NCBI GenBank assembly: GCA_030998225.1
Contig: JAPYXD010000680.1
Coordinates: forward strand, 8,990,001 to 9,054,000
Origin: Diplolepis rosae
Lineage: Eukaryota; Arthropoda; Insecta; Hymenoptera; Diplolepididae
DNA length: 64,000 nt
Reading direction: 5' to 3'
Within the stretch, counting starts at the first letter, position 1; each line of letters begins with the position of its first letter. Position numbers and translations under genes: made by a program. Under the pieces are notes generated by a model that saw only the letters and a list, made by a program, of their open reading frames with translations, did no database searches and was not told where the DNA came from. Positions 35,434 to 47,428 of this stretch are shown here, piece after piece.

Positions 35434-35589
35434 TATGTGCGTTGTGTGGTTAGGTTAAGTTGCGATAAATTAGTATTTGAGCGTGTATTGATATGTTTAC
35501 TATTTATATTGATACGTTTATACGTGTATGTGTATGTAACTATGTTTATAAATATTAAAGAATTTTAAAAATCTTTCTGTGGAAAAAAG

Positions 35590-35668
35590 ACGCTTTCGAC
35601 TGCGCTGGGATTCGAGCCCAGGTCTTTCGATTGCCGGTTGACTGCTCTACTCTCTCTATGTAGCTCAC
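35590..35668 (-). repeat. tRNA-derived SINE head
   Basis: On the minus strand: GTGAGCTACATAGAGAGAGT then AGAGCAGTCAACCGGCAATC, GAAAGACCTGGGCTCGAATC and CCAGCGCAGTCGAAAGCG. The T-arm is well formed and the B-box-like GGCTCGAATCC is near canonical, while the acceptor stem and D-arm are not tRNA-like. Best read as a tRNA-derived SINE head rather than a functional tRNA. Confidence 0.55.
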
Positions 35669-36671
35669 AAAATCTAATAAGAGAAGTATGGCTAAATTTA
35701 CGAATGACTGAATTTTTACATTCTTTTTATTATAGAGGTGCAATTACTCCCTATTCTCGATAGGAAAAGTTATAAATATGTTTACACTATCTCCAAAAGA
35801 CTATAGTAATTCAGTTAGACAGAAGATGTGACTTTACTACTGTCTTTTGTAAAATTAACATTTTTTTTTAGGAATTAATGAAACATTTATTGGGTTTACT
35901 TCAATATAATTCGTTCAATGTGCCGATCACGATTTTGCTATTTCAGGAAATAAAACTTGCTTTTGTTTCTAGGCATAAGTACAATTATTTCACCATTTTA
36001 TCCAATATTATTAGTAACTCCATAGTTAAATATTCAAAATAATAATTTCTAAAAAACTGACGTTTTATCCTCGTTTCCTATTGAATATTAGTAAAAATAA
36101 ATATAATAATACTAAATTTTACAATAAAAGTTTCTCCGTGTAACCGGAGTCATAACGGTTCCTCACATTTTGAAGGAAATGCAGAAGGCCTATGCGTACA
36201 TTTATTGGAAAGTTTGAGAATTTAATAATGAAACAAGTTTTTGAACATTTTGTTAAAATAATATGTGTGTCTGTTTTATGTTTGCTATATTGGCCCTACC
36301 TCCATTTTATTTTTATATACTCGCATCTACATTTTAAGTTAAATTTATACATAAACGTGGTCTAGTTTTTACCTCAGGTGTTCTTAAAATTTATGTGTCG
36401 GTGTTCATTATTAATTCTTAAGAATTTTCTTGTATTCTCAAAAAATGTTTGTATATAATTTTATGTAAATTTTCTCATTTTTCATTTTCCACACAATACC
36501 AAAGTTGTACTCAAAAATAGGACTCATATGTGCAATATTACTAGTTACTTTTTTCATATTTTATAAATAAACATTACTGATGAGGACTCCATCAGAGTCG
36601 AAACGTTTTATTAAAACTACTGTTTTTTTCATTTATGGACCCTGAAGCCAATCAACCAACATGCAAATATT

Positions 36672-36985
36672 ATAAAAATATATACACAAATGTATTAAAA
36701 TTGAAATAAAAGTTTGTATTGTTTAAGATGAAAGTATTTTAAATTTAATATACGTTACTGAAAAATCTCCCATTAGATGTAATGGAAATTTAATACAGAA
36801 ATTTCTAAAAGTGTAATAAATCTAACGTAATTAAAAGACGCTGCCCAATATCAATAAATTTTTCAGATTCTAGAAAAGCGCATTAATGAGTTTTCAAGAA
36901 TAGAATCATAATAGATAGAATCAATTCAGTGAAAATCTGTTTTCGCGCACGTAAATTGAAAAATCTCGTTAATGCTATTTAAGTT
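36672..36985. other. AT-rich DNA, nothing recognised
   Basis: Short intergenic stretch between the inverted-repeat element and a GC-richer island. No coding signal. Confidence 0.4.
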
Positions 36986-37640
36986 CGTTTATAATCTGTG
37001 ATTGGAGCTGCATCTTTTTTAATTCAATTTGTGCGGCATTTGCAATTTTTAACAAGGCAAAACGTCGCAAGATCGCTATCATTTATGTCCGTAACAATCG
37101 GGCAAATTGCACCTCCCCTTAAAGCCTGAGACTGGTTTGTCGGCGCGAGTTTCCCAACCGGTAAGGTAGGCAACTTGGGTTCTAACGAGTTTTAAACTCG
37201 CATTTAAATAAATTGGCCGCCATTTACGTATACGTACGAGCTGTCTTCGCAAGTGCTCTCGCTGGGAAGATCGTTTATGCGAGTTATCCCGCTGAGGAGA
37301 GGAGGAAAAACTACATGCAGATGTGCGATCGTTAATATTAGCCACATTATACGAATGCGCGTCCAACGCTACTCGATTTATGAGAGCAGCTATATCGTCC
37401 ACTTCGCTGTTCGGATAACCGAATTTCAAGTTTTTCTTGTTGCTGTTGAGATACCTTTTAATTTGATGCAGCTTTTAATTCTGGGGTGGAAAATATCGAC
37501 CGTGAAGGTTGCAGAGAACTACAGTTTGGTGTGGTCAGGTGATGCGAATTCGAACCACCAGATGGCAAAGAGGATAGGTCCTAGGATTCTGGTTCATGGA
37601 CCAGCCGCAGGATATTTGCTTTGCGTTGCAATCAATATAA
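36986..37640. promoter_or_regulatory. GC-richer island, candidate regulatory element
   Basis: Base composition changes sharply from A/T runs to balanced sequence with many CpGs (TTGTCGGCGCGAGTTTCCC, GGCCGCCATTTACGTATACG). Overlapping open frames occur on both strands but neither shows a protein family, so coding is not supported. It lies 13 kb upstream of Ubx exon 1, where Hox enhancers would be expected. The regulatory role is inference. Confidence 0.35.
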
Positions 37641-38700
37641 ATATAAATTGAATATTTTGAAAATGTTTATTTCATATAACAGTGGCAGCAAAAATACAAA
37701 TTTATCAAGAAAGGTATTTCGATCAAATTCAATTTCAAAATTAAATCCTGTTCATTCTCAGGATCTGAATTTCTCTTAAGACTCAATGTGAAGATTTTAT
37801 TATGCTTTAGAAATTCAGAATTTGGAAGGTATTCTAAACGCTTTTGAACACTTTTTAGTAATTCAAATTTTTATTTTTATCTCTATGATAATGGATATTA
37901 TAAGAATAACATTCGTTAACTAGTAAAAAAAACTTTTCTATATTAACTTTACCTTTAACAATTATATAGCGGGAAATATTTTACTTACAGTTTTTCCATT
38001 ACCCTAAAAATTTTAGAGTGAAAGGGATTTATTTTAATCAGTTAATGTTGCATTGATTTCTCAGATATTTTGAACATTGATACTGAAAGGCATGAACGAA
38101 ATTTTTTAGAAGATATTTTGGATTCTAAAAAAATATCTCGAATATTGTCAAAAAACGCTCATTTTTACCTGATTAAAATTTCAAAAATTTGAAAAAATCA
38201 AAGTTAATAGAATTTGTTTATGGTTAAACAAAAATATTGTAATTGATTCTGAAGTACCCAAAATTTATTTCAATATTAATTTCAGATTTTTATGATTTAC
38301 ACTGATAAAAATAGTTGATACGATTACTTCGCACTTTGCAAGATATGCAACTGGTAATTTATTAGTCAGCAAAAATATTTCTTCGGTTTATAATTGAACA
38401 TGGTTTCTTGAAATAATGGTTGCACCAGCCAATAAATTAGAAGCATCATATGTATGTCATAATCCGCGATGTAGTTGGATGAACTTTTATATTTTTATCA
38501 GAGTTTCTTGTTCACAACCTAAGATTTATATGAACAGTTACAAATTATTGTCAACCGGTAATAATTGGAAACCTTCTAGCATTTATATTCAAGATACTTG
38601 CAAAATCCTCTGGACTCCTTTCTATTTTATTTTCACATTATCTTGATAAATTCTAGAGATAAGAATCTCCTAAAATATAAAAAAAAAATAAAAGTGTAAA
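37641..38700. other. AT-rich intergenic DNA, no gene seen
   Basis: About 1 kb without recognisable features. A short open frame at 38416-38646 shows no known pattern. Confidence 0.45.
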
Positions 38701-38990
38701 AATGGACTACAAAAACTTCAAAACGTAATGGCTTCTGAGCTCTTGGTCAATGCCCATGGAGACCAAACACCACGGAGTGCATTGAACCAAGTGGTCCATC
38801 GAAGCCGAAACCACCAAACGATGAAGAATGGATGCTGGTTTAGCAAGAGTGCAAATTTGCTCGTTTTGGGTGCAATGGCCCCTTTACTTTCGTGTTCGCC
38901 TTCTTGTTGCTATAGCTACGCCCCTTAATCCCCCCTGCCCTTCTTGGAAGGCTCCTCGTCCTTTTCACATTACTCTTATTTGAAATCCCC
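38701..38990. promoter_or_regulatory. Small GC-richer block, possible regulatory element
   Basis: Balanced composition, with CACCACGGAGTGCATTGAAC and CTACGCCCCTTAATCCCCC. No protein family in any frame. Possible conserved non-coding element upstream of Ubx; weak support. Confidence 0.25.
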
Positions 38991-40538
38991 ATGGGGATCA
39001 CTGTTCATCATCTATATGTGCTTGAACTACTGAATGCTCAAACATACGAAAGTTTTATTTTATTTACAATTAAAACTTCTGTTGAAATGAAGATTTATCG
39101 ATATAGAAAGTTACGAAAAGTAAAAAATATTTATTTATTACGGTAAATATTTTACCGTATAATGGTAAAATTTATGTTACGATTCTGTGTTCTGTCATTT
39201 TCATCAGAATTTTTTTAATGGACCCAAAAAGTAATCCACCTGACTTGCTAAGTTCAAGGTTTTCATCCAATGGACAAAAAATATTCTAATTTATATGAAA
39301 CTTTCACCTGATCCAATCATAAATGCGAATAAATATTTACCATTATATCTCTTTTCATAATGACAAATTATCTGCAAAATTCGAATCCAAAAAATGAAGA
39401 ATCAAAAGTAGTTTCCTCTTCACGAGTTGTAATTTCTCTACTAGGAAGTGACTTGCCTTTAACAACAATGTCGCAAACTTTTTCGAAATTGAAAAGTCAT
39501 TCAATTATTCAGAGTCTGACTTCAAGCGATTGTTTCCCATACACAGAACATTAACTTTTATGAGGTACATATTGAGCGATCGCATCGCCGTTAAAACAAA
39601 TGCCTCCATACGTTTGGCAAATGCATCGAAAAGTTGCAGACTTTTATATGCGTACCGCACCGTCCTTTGGTTTTAACTAGAGTCAATAAATCCTATGACC
39701 GCGGAGAAAGGCATTAAAATTTACTTTCCATCGCTTCTATACTCATGAGAGAGTACAATATGACTTCTTCAGAGCTCAACGATATCATTAAAAGTTGATA
39801 AAAGAATCTGAATGTTTTTGCTCGTGTCATATAAATCTGAGTCTTCTTATTTATTTTATTTTCTTTGCTTAAGAAGATACTAATATTGGTCAATTGAAAT
39901 TGTGACGAGAAATTTTGCTCATTAGCGAGAAGGCCATCTTAAAAAGCTGTCGATTGTGTCTTAATCACTCGTTCCCTGCTACATATGATTCAAAAATTGA
40001 TTTTTTATAATAAAAGTTATCAAAGGGTTCAAACAAAACAAGTTTAATGATTATTTAATCAATTTATATGCATATTTTTAGAATATTGGTATGTGAATCT
40101 ATCCCAACGGAAAATTCTTGAATTATGTTAGAGTAAAGCAGAGTTTTATTGGGATCTAAAATAAATCATGTAAAAAGATAACTGGTTAGTTGATTAATAT
40201 TATGCATTTTTAAAAAATATGTCATTTGTACAGTTCATCAAGAAAAGTTTGAATAAGCTATTACTTCTCGTGAAAACCTCACGAGTTGTCATGTTATTCA
40301 TTATTGAATTTGCCAAAAATAATTCAAATAATAAATAGATATATATTGCATAATATATATTATTAATATATAATTATTGGTTTCATTTAGTGAAACGTTA
40401 ATCTATTATTAAATTCAGTTTTCTTATCATATTCCTTGAAAAAGCAGTCAAAATCTAATGACTAATTGTTAATAATAAGAGACTTATTGAAATAAGTTAA
40501 CAAACAGATTACTAACATTAATAAAGTACTAATGACTA
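38991..40538. other. AT-rich intergenic DNA, no gene seen
   Basis: No recognisable gene or repeat boundary. Contains short AT microsatellite-like tracts around 40330-40380. Confidence 0.45.
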
Positions 40539-40880
40539 CACTGAGAAAACGGTTTTGCTTGACCAACCAAAATTTAGTTGCCGCAAAAAAATAATTTTGT
40601 TGTTATTTGTGCAACAAAACTGTTTTGTTGAGCCAGAAAATTTTTTTGTTGGGTCTTTTTGTTAGTCTAACAACAACAACAACTGTTGATCTAACAAAAT
40701 GCTTTTGTCGAGGCAAAGAAATTTTTTTATCAGACCAATAAATCATTTGTTGGCTCAACAAAGTTCGTTGGTTAGCCTTGCAAAATAGTCTTGTTGCCCT
40801 AACAATATACTTTTGCTCTTTTGAAGTAATATAATTTTGCAGCTTTGTTTCAAATTTCATTTGAATTCCAAAGCACTTCA
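40539..40880. mobile_element. CACTGAG-family MITE, right end not found
   Basis: Starts CACTGAGAAAACGGTTTTGC after TA. It has the AACAAAA/TTTTGTT subterminal motif array typical of 21800-23091 and 41143-41340. The matching inverted end is missing, so it is truncated or diverged; the right boundary is approximate. Confidence 0.55.
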
Positions 40881-41142
40881 TTTTCTAAAAGTATTGCGAG
40901 GAAGGAACTGCTGGGCATGAGAGCCTCAAATGCTTATTTATCTATACCTTGCTCTGAAAAGAAAAAAGATAAGTCTTAATATATTTAACAATTTAATTTG
41001 AGATATATATAAAAAGTATTTAAAAATAATAAAAAGTATAACGATAAATATATCTAGGTTAACATTTTGACTATATTTAATAGCTACTTCTGAAGGTGTC
41101 AGCGAGGCACCTTAAAAACCCCACTTCTCTAGAAGTCGTCTT

Positions 41143-41340
41143 CACTGAGAAAACAGTTTTGTCAAATCAACAAAAATATTTTGTTGGTATTTATGCAACA
41201 AAATTCTTTTGTTGTGCCAACAAAACATTTTGATATATCAATCAAATTTTGGTTACTTAAACAAAATGTTTTGTTAGAACAACAAAATGTGTTGTTAGGT
41301 CAACAAAAGAAGTTTTGTTGCATACATTTTTTTCTCAGTG
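41143..41340. mobile_element. CACTGAG-family MITE, 198 bp, TT duplication
   Basis: Ends CACTGAGAAAACAGTTTTGT and ..TTTTTTTCTCAGTG, with TT outside both ends. Interior of AACAAAA..TTTTGTTG units. Related to the 1.29 kb element at 21800. Further fragments of the same motif occur at 41520-41585. Confidence 0.78.
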
Positions 41341-42598
41341 TTGTTTCCTTGTTTTCATATTATTTGAATTAAACACATCACATACAATCGACTAACGAAA
41401 ATATATTTCAATCAAGCATAGAGAACAACAGCGGCATCCGTCATATTAGGAACGTGCTCGCATCTTCGGCTAATAATAAGTGAACACGCATGCGTGATCG
41501 CGTATCTAGTTAGTCTATTTAAACAGTTTTGTTGGCTCAACAAAACTTTGTTCAGGTCAACAAAATAATACTCAACAAGATAATTTTATGTCAAAAACAC
41601 AATTTTTTATAAATTTATATTGAAATCCTATACTACTTCTATTAATAGAGTTCTAGTTTGATTTTCTACAATCCATTTGGTTATAATTTTATTACAAAAT
41701 GAATTGGTATATAATAATATTTTTCCAAACACAATTAGTAAATAGTTTCGCATTATTTCTATTAATACAGATTTATAGACTACAAATAATGTTAATAAAG
41801 GCATTTGGATTGCAAGATGTCGTTTAATTAAAGATATAAAGAGCATTTTCATATTGATTTATGGTATTGTTTTTCAGACTCTCTAATTACCTTCGTTCTT
41901 AATTAGAATGTTTTCAAAAAGGTTGAATATTTAAAACACTTCATTCAAATAGTTTTCATTAATGTTTTTTTTTTTTTTTTGATGATGTAAAAATGACGAT
42001 TATTTCTTGTACCATTTAAATCAATATCATAATTGTTAATTTTTTTAGAAAGTATTATTATTCGTAATTTTAGACAAAGTATTTGATGCTGAAACAGACA
42101 GCAAAAACGATTTCAACCACTCAGCTTCTCATCTTTAGAGGAATTCTACGGATATCATTCGACATTTTTTATAAACATTCTAGACGAGATAGAACAATTA
42201 TATCGCTATAGCGTCTTCTCAACATTTCTTGTGAAAGTAATCGCACTTGAGGAACTCAAATGACTATAGTGTTTTAATTAATTTTATAAAACCTGCTTCT
42301 TCGGAAATTATAGTTTTATCAACAAATTACAGTGCAGATAAATTCAAGTTCTCGGGATTCTTTACAATACGCATTCCGAGGTTTTTTTATAAAAAAATAA
42401 CTATTATGGACGATAAATTTAACACAAGAAAAATTAATCTTTGTATAATTTGTATAATTTTTCATAGTATCTATAAACAGTAAATGAATTTCCAACAATT
42501 TTTCCTACACTTTAAGAATCTTTTAACAGTGTTCACGGAGAAAAATAGAGATCAGAAGTAGAATATGAATGATTACTGGAAAATAGGAATAATTACTA
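41341..42598. other. AT-rich intergenic DNA, no gene seen
   Basis: No coding family recognised. Includes fragments of the AACAAAA motif array at 41520-41585 and a poly-T run near 41967. Confidence 0.45.
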
Positions 42599-42877
42599 CA
42601 CGAAGAAACTTTTTATATCAATTTTTACTATAGTGCTTTCCAATTTAGGGAAAAACGTAACACTTTGAGAATTTTTGTTAGTAAAAATACTAAACTTTAA
42701 AAGAATGATATGAAACTTTAGTATAAACTATAGTAAAATTTGCTATGAACTATGCTGAAGTTTCATATCATTATTATAAAGTTTAGTATTTTTACTAACG
42801 AAAATTCTCAAAGTGATACGTTTTTCCCTAAATTGAAAAGTACTATAGTAAAAATTGATATAAAAAGTTTCTCCGTG
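42599..42877. mobile_element. CACGGAGAAACTTTTTAT-family MITE (copy 1)
   Basis: Inverted ends (CACGAAGAAACTTTTTATAT at left, CACGGAGAAACTTTTTATAT at right), TA outside both ends. The arms pair through CAATTTTTACTATAG and TTAGGGAAAAACGTA for about 130 bp each. Related copies at 45217, 46949 and 47429. Confidence 0.82.
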
Positions 42878-43410
42878 TAGATTACAAAAAAGGGTAACAC
42901 GAATGTACAGTGCTATCAAATATTCTCTTCTCTTATTCAATAATAATTCCTGATTTCTAGTAATCGACCATATTTTTCTGATCTCCATTTTTCTCCCTGC
43001 TGATGCTTGAAAGATTATCTTTTATTTTACTTGCTGGTTCATGTTGAAACTAAGTCGTTCAAAATTTATAACTTTTGTAATTCTACAAGTGGTATAATTT
43101 TAAATTTACATAATGTAGAATATTTAGAGTATCATTAAAGGGAATATGTTATCGGCGATTAAGATTGCATCAAAATAAAGATTTATAGTTAAAATGAAAA
43201 AAATGCATTTGTAATTTTGTTTTAAAGTAGCCAGAATTGTTTCTGAGTTTCCTGATATTAATATTTATTATATATTTTCCTTTATTGTGCCATAAAATGT
43301 ATTCACATTTTGTCAAACTTATACAAAGTTTCATTATTATATTTCTGTAAAGCGATTCAGAGCAAGGAAATTTACTGCAAAACCAACTATTAGGAATACT
43401 AACGTAATTA

Positions 43411-44072
43411 AGGTAGTTTATCCACGAAAATTAGACCTCAGACAAAAAATAGATAATTTTGCTTTCAATACTAGCAATATTACTATTAAAGAGATAATTT
43501 GAAAGAGAAAAGATTATTTTCCATGAAAAAAATTTGAAACACAGACAAATAATTTTATTAATCAATTTTATTTTTGCCCCAACTTTTTTTTCTATCGTTT
43601 CTTACCAAATTTTAAAAAATTATGAGATTCTAATAAATCACTAATCATTTTCTCAGAAAAAGATTCTCCACAACTTCACCGTTTCCAATTTTTGAAAATA
43701 AATTCTTTAATGACAGAAACCATTAAAAAAACATTTCCCAAAACGAAATTTTTATAAACAAATTGCTGAATTTGATAATAATTGATTCATTTTCAAAAAA
43801 TGGAAAGGGTTAAGTTGTAGAGAATCTTTTCCTTAAAAAAGTGATTCGTAACTTATTAGAATCACATAATTTTTTAAAATTTGATAAGAAGCAATAAGAA
43901 AAAAAGTTGGGGCAAAAATAAAAAATATAATTATTCGTCTGTGTCTCAAATTTTTTTCATGGAAAATAATCTTTTCTCTTTCAAATAAGCTCTTCGATAA
44001 CAATATTGCTATTCTTGAAAGCAAAATTATCTATTTTTGCCTGAGGTCTAATTTTTGTGGATGAACTACCTG
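43411..44072. mobile_element. Foldback MITE with about 260-bp arms
   Basis: AGGTAGTTTATCCACGAAAA at the left pairs with the inverse of the right end (CAGGTAGTTCATCCACAAAA). The arms continue through TTAGACCTCAG, AGAGAAAAGATTATTTTCCA and GCCCCAACTTTTTTT to near the centre. The arms differ at scattered positions, so it is older than the palindrome at 27254. Non-coding. Confidence 0.8.
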
Positions 44073-44199
44073 AAACATAAAAAAATGAAGATTATTTAAA
44101 GAAGATTGAAAATGCAATGAGACGTGTAAACTAGTTTCACATTCAAGAATGTTGTTACTCAATTAAATTATACTTAGAAAATTCTTAGTGGTCATGAAG

Positions 44200-44660
44200 A
44201 CGTCTGCCAGTATATATACGAAGTAAATCCTGAGCGGCTCTTCAGAGACCGTCTTTACGAGAATAGCCTTGGCATTAAATAAACCCTGTGCCTGCTGGTG
44301 GGTTATCTTCGATGGCGCACTTAAAGGAGAATTAGGCCCATTTTGGCTACTCGTCTAACCCCCGCTATGGAGGCATCTCACGCCTTCACTATATTCGCCA
44401 CGCGCCTTATAGCGCTATAAGCTTAAAGGCCCTGACTTTCACGATTCTGTTCAAGTGGTCATAAAACTCGAGTTTACTGCCGTCATGATTTTCAAGCAAA
44501 CGGGCTACCACCTGTCGGAGTCCCACAAAAGCCAACAATGACTGGAGACTCTTCATTGGTAGACCAGTTGATCCGCACTCAAGTGCGTTTCCACATTTTT
44601 ACGACGCCATTGTACTTTACTAGCACTCGTCATCTCATTTCCTCACATTGTTCGCTGAGT
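44200..44660. other. GC-richer block of unknown nature
   Basis: Balanced composition with CCCCCGCTATGGAGGCATC and GCCACGCGCCTTATAGCGC. No frame shows a protein family. It could be the 3' end of a non-LTR retrotransposon or a conserved non-coding element; I cannot decide from sequence alone. Confidence 0.3.
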
Positions 44661-45216
44661 ACGTGATACGACTTGAAAAAAGAAAAGGGAGAGGATGTAA
44701 CTTAATCAATTTCGAATTTTTTTAACGACCTTCAAAAGGGATCAAAATATCTCTTAATTATAAGAGTTGCAATCATTTTTAGATCGATTTAAAAATTGAT
44801 AATGTAGACTTTAAGTTTCAATCAGTTATTCTTTTACTAATTTCAATCAGTGACTGAATTATAGCTATATAATCAGTCTTTTTGAGTCATATTAATTTAG
44901 ACGTCATTAATAAGATCTAATTGTTGTTTAACAACAACCTGTTGTTTAAGACATTTTCAAAGTGTCTTAATTTTAATGAAAAGAAGTTAAACATTTTGTT
45001 TTCGATAATGGCATGAATGTTAATAAAAAAATTTATCAAATGATCCGAAATTGATGCAAAATGTGAATTTTATAAAAATATATAACAAAAAACGTAAAAT
45101 TTCGATCTTTTTGGAAAATTTTAATAATTCTAAAAATAATTAGCATTTCAAAAAGTTTTTGATCTAGTTTTTAAAGCAATTTTTCATAGTTATTTGTTAA
45201 CTTTCAAGATATTTTC

Positions 45217-45479
45217 GAAACTTTTTATATCAATTTTTACTATAGTATTTTTCAATTTAGGGAAAAACGTATCACTTTGAGAATATTTGTTAGTAAAAAT
45301 ACTAAACTTTATAATAATGATATGAAACTTTAGCATAGTTCATAGCAAATTTTACTATAGTTTATACACTAAAACTTCTAAAGTTTAGTATTTTTACTAA
45401 CAAAAATTCTCAAAGTGATACGCTTTTCCCTAAATTGAAAAGTACTATAGTAAAAATTGATATAAAAAGTTTCTCCGTG
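45217..45479. mobile_element. CACGGAGAAACTTTTTAT-family MITE (copy 2), left end lost
   Basis: Begins inside the left repeat (GAAACTTTTTATATC, without CACGGA) and ends with an intact ..AAAGTTTCTCCGTG. The interior closely matches 42599-42877. The missing left tip means it is immobile. Confidence 0.8.
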
Positions 45480-45907
45480 TAGATTTTACCCTAGGGTCAA
45501 ACGTGATACAATATAGTCGTAAAATTTAAAAAATATATATCTTCTTATAAGAATTGTTTATAATTTAATGTATATCATATTTTAATAGAATTTGGGAATA
45601 TTTATGAAAATATTGATATTTTGTATTTATTCACATAGTGTATAGAGTACAGTCTTTATTTTAAATATTACGACGTTTTCGTACCTTGTTTGACCCCAGA
45701 GTAGAATCCAGGAAAAAATTTGACTGATTGTTTGTTATTTTTTACTAATTAAATTAGTATTATTAAGGTTTTCGAAAACTAATGAATAGAAAAACGACTG
45801 ATCGCTGGTAGAAATTTATACTTCATTGAATTATTATCTCACTTTACTATTTCAGGTTTAGAAAGTAAGTTGGCTTTGAAGTCCAAAAATAATGAATCTA
45901 AAAGTTA

Positions 45908-46136
45908 CTCCCTCTGTCTGGAAACATGGTATACATTTAAAAAATGTAAGGGCCGGTTACCAGCGAAATTATTGTACTGCCAAGGAGCCCTAGACAAGAC
46001 CAGGTTCTACTTCGATCAAAATTACTTTGTATTTTAAATTTTGTAAATGTATACCACCAATTAACTTATTCTATTTAATTGAAATTGTAATTACTTCTAA
46101 ATGTAATGTATACCATGTTTTTTGCCAGAGAGGGTG
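45908..46136. mobile_element. Stowaway-like MITE with TA duplication
   Basis: Left end CTCCCTCTGTCTGGAAACAT and right end, inverted, CACCCTCTCTGGCAAAAAAC, both leading into ACATGGTATACATT. TA lies outside each end. 229 bp, non-coding. The CTCCCTC start and TA duplication resemble plant Stowaway MITEs of the Tc1/mariner superfamily. Confidence 0.8.
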
Positions 46137-46138
46137 TA

Positions 46139-46948
46139 AAGTTGAAGTATATTCTTTGGAATAACTAACAATAGGTAAAAAAACAAAATTCGCCAAATTT
46201 TGGCGACTATTCCTTATTCTGCAAATTTAACAGACATTCCAGTGATATTCATCGACAAATCTGTTATGCTCCCAAAAAACCGTAAAATGTACCGAAATAT
46301 CTATTACAATCACAAAAATTTTGTGCTGTCGCTTTTTCAACTCTTGTAAATTTGTATGTTTTATTATTTTCATTACTTTTTAATCATTTATTGAAATTTT
46401 GATATAATCTTAAAATTTATGGCACTAACATCCAAATGCAGCCAAAACGTTAATTTGCCTTCCTTTTTAGCGTATTTTCATGTGCCCTTCATCATTTTTT
46501 TAATAAAAAACAAAGAAACTGACCTCATGCAAAAACGACAATTCAACAAATTTTTTAACTTTCGGGTTTATAAAATAATAGACGTTTTCATATATGTTAC
46601 ATTGTAATGTAATTCTTAGTTTCATCATTTCTGAACCAAAAGTCAACTTAAAATTAAGGGTCCATACAAGTCATAGTTTCGAGCTAGAATATTAATAGAA
46701 AAAAGAGGTGTCGTTTCTATTTCGATGAAAAATTTACTTTTAATTGTGGTGGCACCACTTCCCATATAATTTGGTTATACTAAACTTTCCCACAAAAAAT
46801 GTAACCTGTTATTTCAACTAAAAAGAAACAGCTATTGGATCTACAACATTCCTACTAAAAGTATGTTTATCTTTGATTTAAAAAATATGCTATAAGAACC
46901 AATAAACATGCTTCAAATTCTATAGCATTTTGATTTGAACCAAAGGTA
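46139..46948. other. AT-rich DNA, no gene seen
   Basis: No protein family or RNA gene recognised between two MITEs. Confidence 0.4.
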
Positions 46949-47426
46949 CACGGAGAAACCCAAGTTTACTATTTTTGCTAAACTACGTTTAAATTTAGGG
47001 AAAAACATGTCATATTAAAATTTTTTCGTGGCGAAATACTAAAATTTGGATGAAATATATGATAATTTACTATAGATTGTATCACACAGAGAAAAGTGGA
47101 TGTTTAGAATTAAAATCTAGATGTTTAACTATGGGACAGCCATCTTATATATTTAGTTGTAATATCTGGATATTCAGCTGTAATATCTAAGATGTTAAAA
47201 TATCCAGAGATTAATATCTTGGACATTACAGTTGAACATCTAGATAATACAATTGAACATATAAAATGGCTGTCCCATAGTTGAACATCCATTTTTCTCC
47301 GTGCAAACTTTATTATAATCTATACTAAGGTTTCATATGATTTTTCGACTTTCCTTATATTCCTATTATTTTGTAAAATTATAATTATAAAATAAAACAT
47401 TTATTGCTATAAAAAGTTTATCCATG
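46949..47426. mobile_element. CACGGAGAAA-family MITE (copy 3), carrying a nested MITE
   Basis: Starts CACGGAGAAACCCAAGTTTA after TA and ends AAAGTTTATCCATG. It is split by the MITE at 47085-47303. The two halves match 47429-47748, including TTTACTATAGATTGTATCA, which gives an empty-site comparison. Confidence 0.75.
47085..47303. mobile_element. CACAGAG/CACGGAG-ended MITE nested in copy 3, CA duplication
   Basis: Left end CACAGAGAAAAGTGGATGTT, right end inverted CACGGAGAAAAATGGATGTT. Flanks read TGTATCA and CAAACTT; the paralogue at 47429 reads TGTATCAAACTT uninterrupted. Exactly CA was therefore duplicated. Interior with ATCTAGATGTT/AACATCTAGAT units, non-coding. Confidence 0.85.
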
Positions 47427-47428
47427 CA

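Larger units (their letters stand above)
32308..36671. mobile_element. 4.4 kb inverted-repeat element with hammerhead-like arms
   Basis: Left arm 32308-32985 (interrupted by a 273-bp MITE) and right arm 36262-36671 are inverted copies. Both begin AATATTTGCATGTTGGTTGA and carry TTGGCTTTAGGGTCCA or a one-base variant. Each arm contains a CTGATGAGGACTCC core, best preserved in the right arm. The interior holds two related CACTGAG MITEs, a CTCTCTAAATC MITE, a segmental duplicate and SINE fragments. No coding gene recognised. Confidence 0.75.

Noticed and set aside
35590..35668. tRNA gene on the minus strand
   Set aside because: A good T-arm and B-box-like sequence are present, but acceptor stem and D-arm do not form. 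Fragments of the same sequence recur, which fits a SINE.
37079..37651. Overlapping open frames on both strands
   Set aside because: Frames on both strands of one GC-richer island with no recognisable domain; coding not supported.
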